Source of the DNA: Chryseobacterium sp. FH2
GTDB lineage: Bacteria; Bacteroidota; Bacteroidia; Flavobacteriales; Weeksellaceae
Assembly: GCF_001045455.1 (NCBI RefSeq)
Contig: NZ_LFNE01000003.1
Coordinates: 310,001 to 374,000, forward strand
DNA length: 64,000 bases
Reading direction: 5' to 3'
Part shown: positions 8,641-16,258 of the stretch, piece by piece
Layout: every line of letters begins with the position of its first letter
How positions within the stretch are numbered: position 1 is the stretch's first letter
Notes under the pieces: model-generated
The model's database searches: none
Told to the model about the DNA's origin: nothing
What the model saw: the letters and a program-made list of their open reading frames with translations, nothing else
Program-made: the position numbers and the translations under genes

Positions 8641-9765
8641 TTATTTTAAAAATTCTTCGACCAGAAGCTTTACCTGGAGCGGTCTTTGTTTTTTATCTAC
8701 ATCCAGCCGGTTATAAAAACCTGTTTTCACGATAACCATCTTTTTTTCAGGAATTATAATGATAAACTGACCTAAAAAACCATAGAAGAACCGATATTTA
8801 ATTTCGTTTTCATCATTGGCCCATAGGGTAAAACAAAAGGCGTCATTTGCTTTTGTTGGGGTAAGAAGTTTTTTACAGTAGTCTTTACTGATGAGCTGTT
8901 TGCCGTTCCAGTTGCCTTTCTGCATGATAAGCTGCCCTATTTTTGCAAAATCCCTGGGTGTTGCATGAATACAGCAGAAAGCTTTTTCCATCCCCTTTTT
9001 ATCAATGCTCCATTTGGCGGGAAATTCCATTCCCATCGGATTCCAAAGTTTTTCTGAAAGATAAACTGCCAGCTTTTTACCTGTTGCTTTTCTCAGGGCA
9101 AGACCTAAAAGCTGTGCTGCTATGCTTTGGTATTTGTATTTTTCTCCCGGCATTTCCTTTATTTTTATATCAAAAGCCTGTTTTGAAAGATCATCAATAA
9201 AATACTGTTTTGAGTTTTCAGCGAAAGGATGATGATACTCTTCTTTCCAGTCCATGCCTGCCTGCATGGTCATCAAATGGCGAAAAGTAAGAAATTTCCC
9301 ATACCGGCTGTTTTTATAACAAGGAAATACAGAAGATATAAGCTGATCTTCAGACTGCAGGTAGCCATCGTCAATGGCACATCCCACTAAAATGGCAAGG
9401 ATACCTTTAGCCATGGAAAAGGAATTCATAAGGGAAGCAGCGTGGTGATCTTTCCAATACTGTTCATGTACCAGTTTATTGTCATGTATGACAATAAGCG
9501 ATGAAGCCCTTGTCTTTTCCAAATCTTTTGCCAGGCGTTCCGAAATGGCTGTTCTATTGTAACAAGTGTCTTTCTCCCATGACTTAGGATGCAGGGTAGG
9601 AACTGTGTGAGACGGGAACCTTTCTTCATCATCACTGGAAGGGGTAATAGGCCCTTTTTTCAGATTAATCGCCACAGCTTTAAAAATATATCCGTACCCT
9701 GAAAAATAGATAAGGGCAGCTATTGCTGAAGTTCCGGCTATAAAAACAGACAATACTTTTTTCAT
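8641..9765 (-). CDS. Serine hydrolase of the beta-lactamase/class C family
   Basis: A 374-aa protein with an N-terminal hydrophobic anchor (about residues 4-28) that could be a signal or membrane segment. The SxxK active-site motif is S117-M-A-K120 (NSFSMAKG), and Y212-Q-S (KYQSIAAQ) fits the second catalytic motif YxS/N. Proteins of this group hydrolyse peptides, esters or beta-lactams in the periplasm; the length fits esterase/6-aminohexanoate-dimer-hydrolase-like members rather than true AmpC enzymes. Substrate unknown. A TAnnTTTG element lies about 30 bases upstream. Confidence 0.85.
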   Translation of the reverse strand: MKKVLSVFIAGTSAIAALIYFSGYGYIFKAVAINLKKGPITPSSDDEERFPSHTVPTLHPKSWEKDTCYNRTAISERLAKDLEKTRASSLIVIHDNKLVHEQYWKDHHAASLMNSFSMAKGILAILVGCAIDDGYLQSEDQLISSVFPCYKNSRYGKFLTFRHLMTMQAGMDWKEEYHHPFAENSKQYFIDDLSKQAFDIKIKEMPGEKYKYQSIAAQLLGLALRKATGKKLAVYLSEKLWNPMGMEFPAKWSIDKKGMEKAFCCIHATPRDFAKIGQLIMQKGNWNGKQLISKDYCKKLLTPTKANDAFCFTLWANDENEIKYRFFYGFLGQFIIIIPEKKMVIVKTGFYNRLDVDKKQRPLQVKLLVEEFLK

Positions 9766-9793
9766 AATTTATTATTAGTACCTTTCATATATG

Positions 9794-9801
9794 CAAACTT
9801 A
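9794..9801 (-). promoter_or_regulatory. Putative Bacteroidota -7 promoter element (TAAGTTTG)
   Basis: On the minus strand the octamer reads TAAGTTTG, matching TAnnTTTG, about 30 bases before the serine hydrolase start. No clear -33 element was found. Confidence 0.4.
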
Positions 9802-9994
9802 AATGTGTTTATCATAGATGATGATAAAAATAGTTATCCTTAGACAACTTTTTTTAATCATTCAAAGGGTATGCCGACAATTTGATTCTTGCGTGTCCGG
9901 CTGGATTACGTATGAAAAAAGAAAGATCTGTCATTAAATTCATTTTAGAGGCAGAACAATCATTTTCTAAATTTGTGAACTGTGTATCAAAATA

Positions 9995-10354
9995 TTAGTT
10001 AAGCTCATAATTAGAAATGACTAATCTCAAAATGAAATGAACATACTCCTGCTCAACTTCTTCTCTGTTGATGAGTCTGTTTTTATAGTCATAAGAATTG
10101 AGTACCTGGATTAATTTTTGGTAGGATTCAAACTCATCACCTTTAATTTTGACCCTTACATTTCCGCTCTTTGTTGCAATAATATCATTATCCAGCGTCC
10201 TGATTTTAAATAAAACATGACACAGTGTCGGATTAAAATTCATGCGTCCCGTATATCTTTCTACGATATTAACCTTGAACGAATCAAATACGATGGTGTT
10301 AAAAACGACGTTGGAACCAGGCTCCTGCGTATTGAGCTCAAGTGTATAATTCAT
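9995..10354 (-). CDS. Conserved-looking hypothetical protein, 119 aa
   Basis: I do not recognise this protein. It is soluble, with no signal peptide or membrane helix, and has alternating beta-like segments (LELNTQEPGSNVVFNTIVFDSF; VRVKIKGDEFESYQKLIQVL) followed by a helical C-terminus. A TAnnTTTG element sits 17 bases upstream of the ATG, which supports it being a real, singly transcribed gene. It lies between the serine hydrolase and the DUF1275 gene on the same strand. Confidence 0.6.
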   Translation of the reverse strand: MNYTLELNTQEPGSNVVFNTIVFDSFKVNIVERYTGRMNFNPTLCHVLFKIRTLDNDIIATKSGNVRVKIKGDEFESYQKLIQVLNSYDYKNRLINREEVEQEYVHFILRLVISNYELN

Positions 10355-10370
10355 GAATGTAAAATTTTTA

Positions 10371-10378
10371 CAAATTTA
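10371..10378 (-). promoter_or_regulatory. Putative Bacteroidota -7 promoter element (TAAATTTG)
   Basis: Minus-strand TAAATTTG matches TAnnTTTG and lies 17 bases upstream of the 119-aa gene, giving a short leader. Base composition here makes chance matches possible. Confidence 0.4.
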
Positions 10379-10471
10379 TGCAGAAGCTTAAAACATTCAA
10401 AATAAAAAAACACTAAGTATCAATAAGTTTTTTTGTATGGTGAAAATATACATACGGAAACGGCAGTACGG

Positions 10472-11209
10472 TTAATCATGATGCCTGAATTTTCTTTTTA
10501 AGTGATAATACCTGAAAAGAATCCGGTCGTACCACAGTGCGAATAGTAGCAGAACTGCCGGAAGCAAAAGGGTTTTCAGCTCAAAGTGCTGAAAGGTAAA
10601 ACCACCGATAATACCACCTAAAAAGAAGCAGCTGATGATCATAAGCTTTAAAAATATGCTCTTGTACAATCTTGTTTTTTCTCCTTTTTCCTTATAAAAG
10701 AAGAGTTGTGAAAGTTCTATGCCCAAATCTGTGAACAGCCCGGTGAGATGGGTGGTTCTTACAACGGATTGAGATACTTTTGTTACCAGAGCATTCTGCA
10801 GTCCCATAGCGAATAGAAGTATAAAAGAAATAATTATTGAAAATGAAGAATTGCTTTCAGGAAAAAAAACGGGAGCAAAACCTATGGTAATCATAATAAT
10901 TGTTTCGATGGATATAGGAATGATATAGGAAGTATGTGAACTGTATTTGGATGCCCATTCTATAATGAGCCCTGAAATAAAGGCCCCCATTAAAAAGAAA
11001 AGAATATAAAGTAAGTAAATAAAGGCCATCCTGTAATTCTTTAAGAACAGCTGTTCTGAAAAAAAAGCAAAATGCCCCGTAACATTAGTGGTTAATGTAT
11101 TTACAGCAAGTACTCCTGTAATATTTACCAATCCTGCTACACAGGATAAAATAGAAGCTAACTTTAGATTATGGGAATAAGTACGTCCTTTTCCTTTATG
11201 CCTGAACAT
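10472..11209 (-). CDS. YoaK/DUF1275 family membrane protein
   Basis: A 245-aa integral membrane protein with about six hydrophobic segments and the DUF1275 signatures AGLVNITGVL with TNVTGHFAFF, and LFAMGLQNALVTKVSQSVVR with THLTGLFTDLGIEL. The family is widespread and resembles transporters; its substrate is not established. It stands alone on the minus strand between the 119-aa gene and the Crp/Fnr regulator. Confidence 0.9.
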   Translation of the reverse strand: MFRHKGKGRTYSHNLKLASILSCVAGLVNITGVLAVNTLTTNVTGHFAFFSEQLFLKNYRMAFIYLLYILFFLMGAFISGLIIEWASKYSSHTSYIIPISIETIIMITIGFAPVFFPESNSSFSIIISFILLFAMGLQNALVTKVSQSVVRTTHLTGLFTDLGIELSQLFFYKEKGEKTRLYKSIFLKLMIISCFFLGGIIGGFTFQHFELKTLLLPAVLLLFALWYDRILFRYYHLKRKFRHHD

Positions 11210-11318
11210 TAGTAAATTATTTTAATACATTTATACATATAAAAGATCTCAAAGACGGCTAAAATATAAAGAAATAAACAACTAAATTTATGTATACATA
11301 TCTGCAATTACGAAAAGT

Positions 11319-12002
11319 TTAATGCAGGTTAGCAATACGGGTCAGCTGTTTAAAATCTATCAACTGTATTTTACGTCCATCCATTAAAATAAGACTCTCC
11401 TGCCTGAAATCATGAAGTATTCGTGCTAATGTTTCGTTAGCGGTTCCCACCATGTTAGCTAGGTCATTCCTGGAAAGGGCAATATATACATTTTGTTCAT
11501 TGGTATTTGATTTATACTTTTTGTGCAGAATCAGCAAACTGAGCGCTACCCGCTCCCTTACCGTACGTTGGGAGAGAACGGTCATCAGGTTGGCCATCAC
11601 ACTAAACTCATGGCTCAGGCTTTTTAAAAGCAACCTGGAAAATACAACCGACTGATCAAGAATCTTTAAAAAATCTTCTTTTGATATAAAAGCAATGACG
11701 GAATTTTCAATAGCCTGTGTAGTGTCCCCGTATGATTCGTTACTTAAAATGGCTGAATATCCAAAAAACTCTCCGGTATTATAAATATAAATGATTTGTT
11801 CCCTGCCATCGTTATCTACTTTGTATTTTTTTACTTTGCCCGTTTTTAAGTAAAAAATACCGGTAGGTATTGTTCCATCCGTAAAAATAGCTTCGTTTTT
11901 ACGGTAATTCTTATTCTGCATCGCTGCTTTGAGCATTTCCTTATCATATTGGGGAAGCTCGTCAAAGAGATACTGGTTATTGAAAAGAAATTTTGAAATC
12001 AT
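11319..12002 (-). CDS. Crp/Fnr family transcriptional regulator
   Basis: A 227-aa protein with an N-terminal cyclic-nucleotide-binding-like beta roll (about 1-120), dimer helix and a C-terminal winged HTH. The recognition helix region SRNDLANMVGTANETLARIL keeps the Glu and Arg that contact DNA in Fnr-type proteins (ANETLAR versus VETISR in Fnr). There is no N-terminal cysteine set, so it should not carry an oxygen-labile Fe-S cluster; the effector is unknown. I chose the ATG at 12002 because a TAnnTTTG element overlaps the alternative ATG at 12014. It is divergent from pckA and an Fnr-like palindrome lies between them. Confidence 0.88.
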   Translation of the reverse strand: MISKFLFNNQYLFDELPQYDKEMLKAAMQNKNYRKNEAIFTDGTIPTGIFYLKTGKVKKYKVDNDGREQIIYIYNTGEFFGYSAILSNESYGDTTQAIENSVIAFISKEDFLKILDQSVVFSRLLLKSLSHEFSVMANLMTVLSQRTVRERVALSLLILHKKYKSNTNEQNVYIALSRNDLANMVGTANETLARILHDFRQESLILMDGRKIQLIDFKQLTRIANLH

Positions 12003-12011
12003 AGCTTGCTG

Positions 12012-12019
12012 CAAAATTA
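12012..12019 (-). promoter_or_regulatory. Putative -7 promoter element for the Crp/Fnr gene (TAATTTTG)
   Basis: Minus-strand TAATTTTG matches TAnnTTTG. If transcription starts about four bases after it (near 12008), the leader is very short and the palindrome at 12043-12056 is centred near -41.5. Confidence 0.45.
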
Positions 12020-12042
12020 AGCTATTTTAAACTAAGTGAAAC

Positions 12043-12056
12043 TTGACTTAAATCAA
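12043..12056. promoter_or_regulatory. Fnr-type operator palindrome between crp/fnr gene and pckA
   Basis: TTGACTTAAATCAA matches the Fnr box TTGAT-N4-ATCAA at nine of ten fixed positions. It lies in the 131-base divergent spacer of a Crp/Fnr-family gene and pckA. Relative to the two putative -7 elements it would be centred near -41.5 for the regulator and near -62 for pckA, the usual class II and class I positions. Binding is inferred. Confidence 0.6.
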
Positions 12057-12100
12057 ATTTTAGAAAGAGATAGATCATTATAATTTCTTAATAAACAGTC

Positions 12101-12108
12101 TACTTTTG
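12101..12108 (+). promoter_or_regulatory. Putative -7 promoter element for the pckA operon (TACTTTTG)
   Basis: TACTTTTG matches TAnnTTTG 26 bases before the pckA ATG. No clear -33 element is present, which would fit a promoter that relies on an activator at the upstream palindrome. Confidence 0.5.
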
Positions 12109-12133
12109 TTGAAATAATAATACCGACTTTGAA

Positions 12134-13741
12134 ATGGAGTACATTGAACACTTAAAAAATATAGGTATCCTACCTGCTAAAGAAGTTTTTTGGAATTTAT
12201 CAGAACCTCAGTTAGTATCCCAGACTCTAAGAAATAGGGAAGGTATTATAATCCAATCAGGGGCATTGGCGTGTGATACAGGTGAGTTCACGGGGCGTTC
12301 TCCTAAAGACAAATATGTTGTTAAGGATGAGAAAACCGCAGATTCGATCTGGTGGGGAGAGGTTAATCATCCTTTTCTTCCTGAAGATTTCGACAGATTA
12401 TATGAACGTGTTACCAGCCATCTCTCAGATAATGATATCTATGTTAAGGATGTTTATGCCTGTGCAAAACCAGAATACCGTCTGAATATCAGGGTTATTA
12501 CAGAAAATCCGTGGCAGAGCTTATTTGCTAATAACCTTTTCTTAAGACCTGATAAAAAGGAACTGGAAGCATTTCAACATGAATGGCTGATCTTGGCAGC
12601 TCCAAATTTTAACGCTGTTCCGGAGATAGACAAAACCCGTCAGCATAATTTTACGATTATCAACTTTACAAAAAAGGTGATTCTCATAGGAGGAAGTGCT
12701 TATACCGGTGAAATCAAAAAAGGAATTTTCACCGTATTGAATTATATTTTGCCTCATGAGAAAAATGTACTTTCGATGCATTGTTCTGCAAATATTGGAA
12801 AACAAGGAGATACCTCTGTATTTTTTGGCCTTTCAGGAACAGGGAAAACTACACTTTCAGCAGATCCATCCAGAAAACTGATCGGAGATGATGAACATGG
12901 ATGGGATGATGATAATGTTTTTAATTTTGAAGGCGGATGCTATGCTAAATGTGTGAATCTGAGTGAAGAGAAAGAACCTCAGATTTTTTCGGCTATCCGT
13001 TTCGGTACCCTGCTAGAGAATGTACGCTTTTTTGAAGGGACAGATATTGTTGATTATGATAATATTTCAGTAACGGAAAATACAAGGGCTGCATATCCTA
13101 TTGATTTTATTGATAATGCAGTACATCCGTCGATCGGTGGGGTACCCGATAATATTTTCTTTCTGACCTGTGATGCATTCGGGATACTTCCTCCCATTTC
13201 AAAATTAACGGTAGGTCAGGCGATGTATCACTTCATTTCAGGATATACCGCGAAGGTAGCAGGAACAGAAGCCGGAATTACTAAGCCACAGACTACATTT
13301 TCAGCATGCTTCGGGAAACCTTTTCTACCTCTTCACCCCACCAGATATGCCGAGTTACTTGGGAAAAAGCTGAGAGATAATAAAGTAAACGTGTGGCTTA
13401 TTAATACGGGCTGGTCCGGAGGAGCTTATGGAACAGGTGAGCGGATAAAACTTGCTTATACCAGAGCAATGATTGCTGCAGTATTGGAAGGCAAATTGGT
13501 GAATGTGGATTTTATAAGTGATACCATTTTTGGGCTTCAGATGCCTTTACAATGTGATGGAGTGCCATCAGAAATTTTAAATCCCAAAAATACCTGGGCA
13601 GACAAGTCTCAATATGACGAAACAGCCTTAGGACTTGCAGCCCGGTTTATAGAAAATTTTAAAGATTTTGAATCTTTCGCCAATGAAGAGATTATAAACG
13701 GAGGTCCTATTCTGCAAAATAAACTAAATAAACAACAATAA
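12134..13741 (+). CDS. pckA: Phosphoenolpyruvate carboxykinase (ATP)
   Basis: A 535-aa enzyme that converts oxaloacetate and ATP to PEP, CO2 and ADP at the gluconeogenic branch point. The kinase P-loop GLSGTGKTT is at residues 232-240, followed by the metal-binding IGDDEHGWD; RSPKDKYVV near the N-terminus and TGWSGGAYGTGERI near the C-terminus are family signatures. Length is standard. It opens a tightly packed series of six genes (the next starts one base after its stop codon), which is an unusual context: glycine cleavage parts follow. An Fnr-type palindrome lies upstream. Confidence 0.97.
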   Translation: MEYIEHLKNIGILPAKEVFWNLSEPQLVSQTLRNREGIIIQSGALACDTGEFTGRSPKDKYVVKDEKTADSIWWGEVNHPFLPEDFDRLYERVTSHLSDNDIYVKDVYACAKPEYRLNIRVITENPWQSLFANNLFLRPDKKELEAFQHEWLILAAPNFNAVPEIDKTRQHNFTIINFTKKVILIGGSAYTGEIKKGIFTVLNYILPHEKNVLSMHCSANIGKQGDTSVFFGLSGTGKTTLSADPSRKLIGDDEHGWDDDNVFNFEGGCYAKCVNLSEEKEPQIFSAIRFGTLLENVRFFEGTDIVDYDNISVTENTRAAYPIDFIDNAVHPSIGGVPDNIFFLTCDAFGILPPISKLTVGQAMYHFISGYTAKVAGTEAGITKPQTTFSACFGKPFLPLHPTRYAELLGKKLRDNKVNVWLINTGWSGGAYGTGERIKLAYTRAMIAAVLEGKLVNVDFISDTIFGLQMPLQCDGVPSEILNPKNTWADKSQYDETALGLAARFIENFKDFESFANEEIINGGPILQNKLNKQQ

Positions 13742-13742
13742 A

Positions 13743-14123
13743 ATGAAAATTCCTGAAAACCTCTTATATACAGTAGAACACGAATGGATAAGATTAGAAA
13801 ATGATACGGCATATATTGGAATTACCGATTTTGCCCAGCATGAATTAGGTGATATTGTGTATGTTGAAATCGAGACTCTTGGAGAGAATTTAAAACAGCA
13901 TGAAGTATTTGGAACTGTTGAAGCAGTAAAGACAGTATCGGATCTTTTCTTACCTATCGCCGGAGAAATACTGGAGATCAATCCCAAGCTGGAAGCAAAT
14001 CCTGAACTTGTCAACAACGATCCCTACGGAGATGGCTGGATGACCAAAATTAAAATCGAAAATATTTTAGATACGGAAGGGTTGTTGGGATGTGAGGCAT
14101 ATACCTCATTAATTGGCTTATAG
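13743..14123 (+). CDS. gcvH: Glycine cleavage system H protein
   Basis: A 126-aa H protein with the lipoylation motif FGTVEAVKTVSDL, lipoyl lysine K63, and the family N-terminus YTVEHEWIRLEN plus GITDFAQHELGDIVYVE. It carries the aminomethyl intermediate between the P, T and L proteins during glycine decarboxylation. Length and motifs are complete. It begins one base after the pckA stop and is followed seven bases later by gcvT. No gcvP or lpd is in the window, so this may be the main H protein or a second, operon-specific copy. Confidence 0.95.
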   Translation: MKIPENLLYTVEHEWIRLENDTAYIGITDFAQHELGDIVYVEIETLGENLKQHEVFGTVEAVKTVSDLFLPIAGEILEINPKLEANPELVNNDPYGDGWMTKIKIENILDTEGLLGCEAYTSLIGL

Positions 14124-14129
14124 TGCAAT

Positions 14130-15227
14130 ATGAAAACTGTAAAAATAAAGAAAACGGCATTCAATGCAATACATCATATCCTGGGGGGAAAAATGGTAGA
14201 CTTTGCAGGATATGAAATGCCTGTTCAGTATAAAGGTGTAAACCACGAACATGAAATCGTAAAAAATGGAGTGGGGGTATTCGATGTCTCTCATATGGGA
14301 GAGATTTCAATACAGGGGAAAGGCGCTTTGGCGTTAATTCAGAAAATTACTTCCAATGATGCATCAAAACTTATTTCCGGAAAAGTACAATACACTTGTA
14401 TGCCTAATGATACAGGCGGAATAGTAGATGATCTCCTGGTGTATATGATTGGCCAGGAAGATTATCTGTTGGTAGTTAATGCGTCCAACATACAAAAAGA
14501 CCTGAACTGGATTCTTGCAAACAATTCTTTTGGGGCGGAAATAACCAATATTTCAGACTCTATTTCCTTATTGGCGGTTCAAGGGCCTAAAGCTGTACAA
14601 GTCCTGCAGAAGCTGACCGATATCAACTTAAAAGATTTGGAATACTATACTTTCACAATTGGCGAATTTGCCCACATTCCTAATGTTTTGCTGTCTGCTA
14701 CGGGATATACCGGGGCAGGAGGCTTTGAAATATATATAGAAAACAGATATGCAGCCCACTTGTGGGAAGCTGTTTTTGAGGCAGGAAAAGAAGAAAATAT
14801 AGAACCTGTCGGATTAGCGGCAAGAGATACGTTGCGTTTAGAGATGGGATTTTGCCTATATGGAAATGATATTGATGATTTTACATCTCCATTAGAAGCC
14901 GGGTTGGGCTGGATCACAAAATTCACGAAAGATTTTGTACATAGCGGCTTTTTAAAAATTCAGAAAGAAAAAGGCGTTACCAAAAAACTGGTAGGTTTTG
15001 AAATGGAAGATAAAGGTATTCCGCGTCACGGTTATGAAATTTGGAATACAAATCAGGAAGTCATAGGAGTTGTTACTTCCGGAACGATGTCTCCTACATT
15101 AAAAAAAGCTATAGGCATGGGATATGTTTCTATAGACTATTCCGATATAGGGAATGAAGTTTTTATCAATATCAGAAATAAACCGGCCAAAGCGGTTATT
15201 GTAAAAACACCGTTTATAAAAAAATAG
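14130..15227 (+). CDS. gcvT: Glycine cleavage system T protein (aminomethyltransferase)
   Basis: A 365-aa T protein that moves the methylene group from the aminomethyl-lipoyl H protein to tetrahydrofolate, releasing ammonia. Typical signatures are present: [15 protein letters not shown] at the N-terminus, [11 protein letters not shown], and [20 protein letters not shown]. Length is standard for GcvT. It lies between gcvH and a second, degenerate H-like gene in a gap-free run on one strand. Confidence 0.95.
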   Translation: MKTVKIKKTAFNAIHHILGGKMVDFAGYEMPVQYKGVNHEHEIVKNGVGVFDVSHMGEISIQGKGALALIQKITSNDASKLISGKVQYTCMPNDTGGIVDDLLVYMIGQEDYLLVVNASNIQKDLNWILANNSFGAEITNISDSISLLAVQGPKAVQVLQKLTDINLKDLEYYTFTIGEFAHIPNVLLSATGYTGAGGFEIYIENRYAAHLWEAVFEAGKEENIEPVGLAARDTLRLEMGFCLYGNDIDDFTSPLEAGLGWITKFTKDFVHSGFLKIQKEKGVTKKLVGFEMEDKGIPRHGYEIWNTNQEVIGVVTSGTMSPTLKKAIGMGYVSIDYSDIGNEVFINIRNKPAKAVIVKTPFIKK

Positions 15228-15238
15228 ATCTAATCCGC

Positions 15239-15610
15239 ATGTTTATCCCTAAAAACCTTTACTATACTAAAAACCATTTATGGTTGAGAAAAATCGGTTT
15301 GTATGATTTTTGTATAGGTATCACTGATTTCGCTCAGAAAGAAATAGGTGAGATAGATCTTATTGAGTTTAATGTAGAAGGAAACATCATAAAAGAAGCT
15401 GTTTCATGGGGGTCGGTCTATGGAATTAACGAAACTTTTCCCCTTATTTCGCCTTGTGAATGTGAAATTATAGCTGTAAATACTATTTTGAACAAAAAAC
15501 CTTCACATATTAATACAGACCCATATAGCTATTGGTTTTTGAGCATTTCAGCAGATATTTGCACCAGCAAATTTTTAACTAACGAAGAATATATTCAACT
15601 TATCAAATGA
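15239..15610 (+). CDS. GcvH-like protein lacking the lipoyl lysine
   Basis: A 123-aa protein aligning end to end with GcvH: YTKNHLWLRK and GITDFAQKEIGEIDLIEF match the true H protein upstream, and WGSVYGINETFPLISP aligns with its lipoylation loop. The modified lysine (K63 in the upstream gcvH) is replaced by asparagine, N64, and neighbouring acidic and Val positions also differ. It therefore cannot be lipoylated at the normal site and cannot act as a glycine cleavage carrier in the usual way. The frame is intact and its stop overlaps the start of the methyltransferase gene (ATGA), so it looks maintained rather than decaying. Its role is unknown; a binding or regulatory partner for GcvT or for the downstream enzymes is possible. 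Confidence 0.85.
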   Translation: MFIPKNLYYTKNHLWLRKIGLYDFCIGITDFAQKEIGEIDLIEFNVEGNIIKEAVSWGSVYGINETFPLISPCECEIIAVNTILNKKPSHINTDPYSYWFLSISADICTSKFLTNEEYIQLIK

Positions 15611-16203
15611 TTTTTAATGATCTTAAATTAAATATTGATGTTAAAGACAGTACCTTTAATGAACTTTATCCTAATCATATAAAAGAATTGGCCAGCCGCC
15701 ACTGGACGCCAATTGCTGTTGCCAAGATGGCAGCTGAGTATCTTGCCGAAGAGCCTAACAGTAAAATACTGGATATTGGAGCAGGTGCCGGAAAGTTTTG
15801 TCTGGTGGGAGCGGCTTCTACAAAGGGAATGTTTTTCGGTGTTGAGCAAAGGGCTTCTCTCACCAAAATATCAAAAAAAATAGCGGACAGGCATAAAATT
15901 ACCAATGTAGAATTTATACATTCCAATATCAACGAAATTTCTTTCTCCGATTATGATGCATTCTACTTTTTTAATTCTTTTTATGAAAATATAGATACTT
16001 CATGTCTCATCGACGATACAGTACTGCCAGACAGGGATTTATATTATGCTTATTCAGATTATGTAAAAGAACAGCTTGATAAAACTCCTATAGGTACACG
16101 TTTGGCAACCTACTGGAGTAAATGGGATGAAATTCCGAGCAGTTTTGATCTGACGGGTACTGCCTGCAACGGATTATTAAACTTTTGGAGGAAAATGTCG
16201 TGA
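15607..16203 (+). CDS. Class I SAM-dependent methyltransferase-like protein
   Basis: A 198-aa protein with the S-adenosylmethionine motif I ILDIGAGAGKFCLVGA (about residues 55-70), an acidic strand end FFGVEQR (motif II) and a FYFFNSFYENI region where motif IV is expected. The ATG overlaps the stop of the H-like gene by four bases, implying translational coupling. The substrate is unknown. The coupling to a lysine-less H-like protein and to an oxoamine synthase suggests a shared pathway, but the sequence does not say which. Confidence 0.8.
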   Translation: MIFNDLKLNIDVKDSTFNELYPNHIKELASRHWTPIAVAKMAAEYLAEEPNSKILDIGAGAGKFCLVGAASTKGMFFGVEQRASLTKISKKIADRHKITNVEFIHSNINEISFSDYDAFYFFNSFYENIDTSCLIDDTVLPDRDLYYAYSDYVKEQLDKTPIGTRLATYWSKWDEIPSSFDLTGTACNGLLNFWRKMS

Positions 16204-16258
16204 ACCTGTGGGATAAACCGGAAAACTAAAAATAAACATTCAATACCCAAACAGATAT

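Noticed and set aside
8402-8716. 104-codon plus-strand frame over the SemiSWEET start and serine hydrolase end
   Set aside because: Most of it is the complement of two well-supported genes. Only the middle 40 codons look protein-like and are reported as a finding.
9912-9998. 28-codon plus-strand frame (MKKERSVIKFILEAEQSFSK...)
   Set aside because: Too short, no context, and overlaps the end of the 119-aa gene on the other strand.
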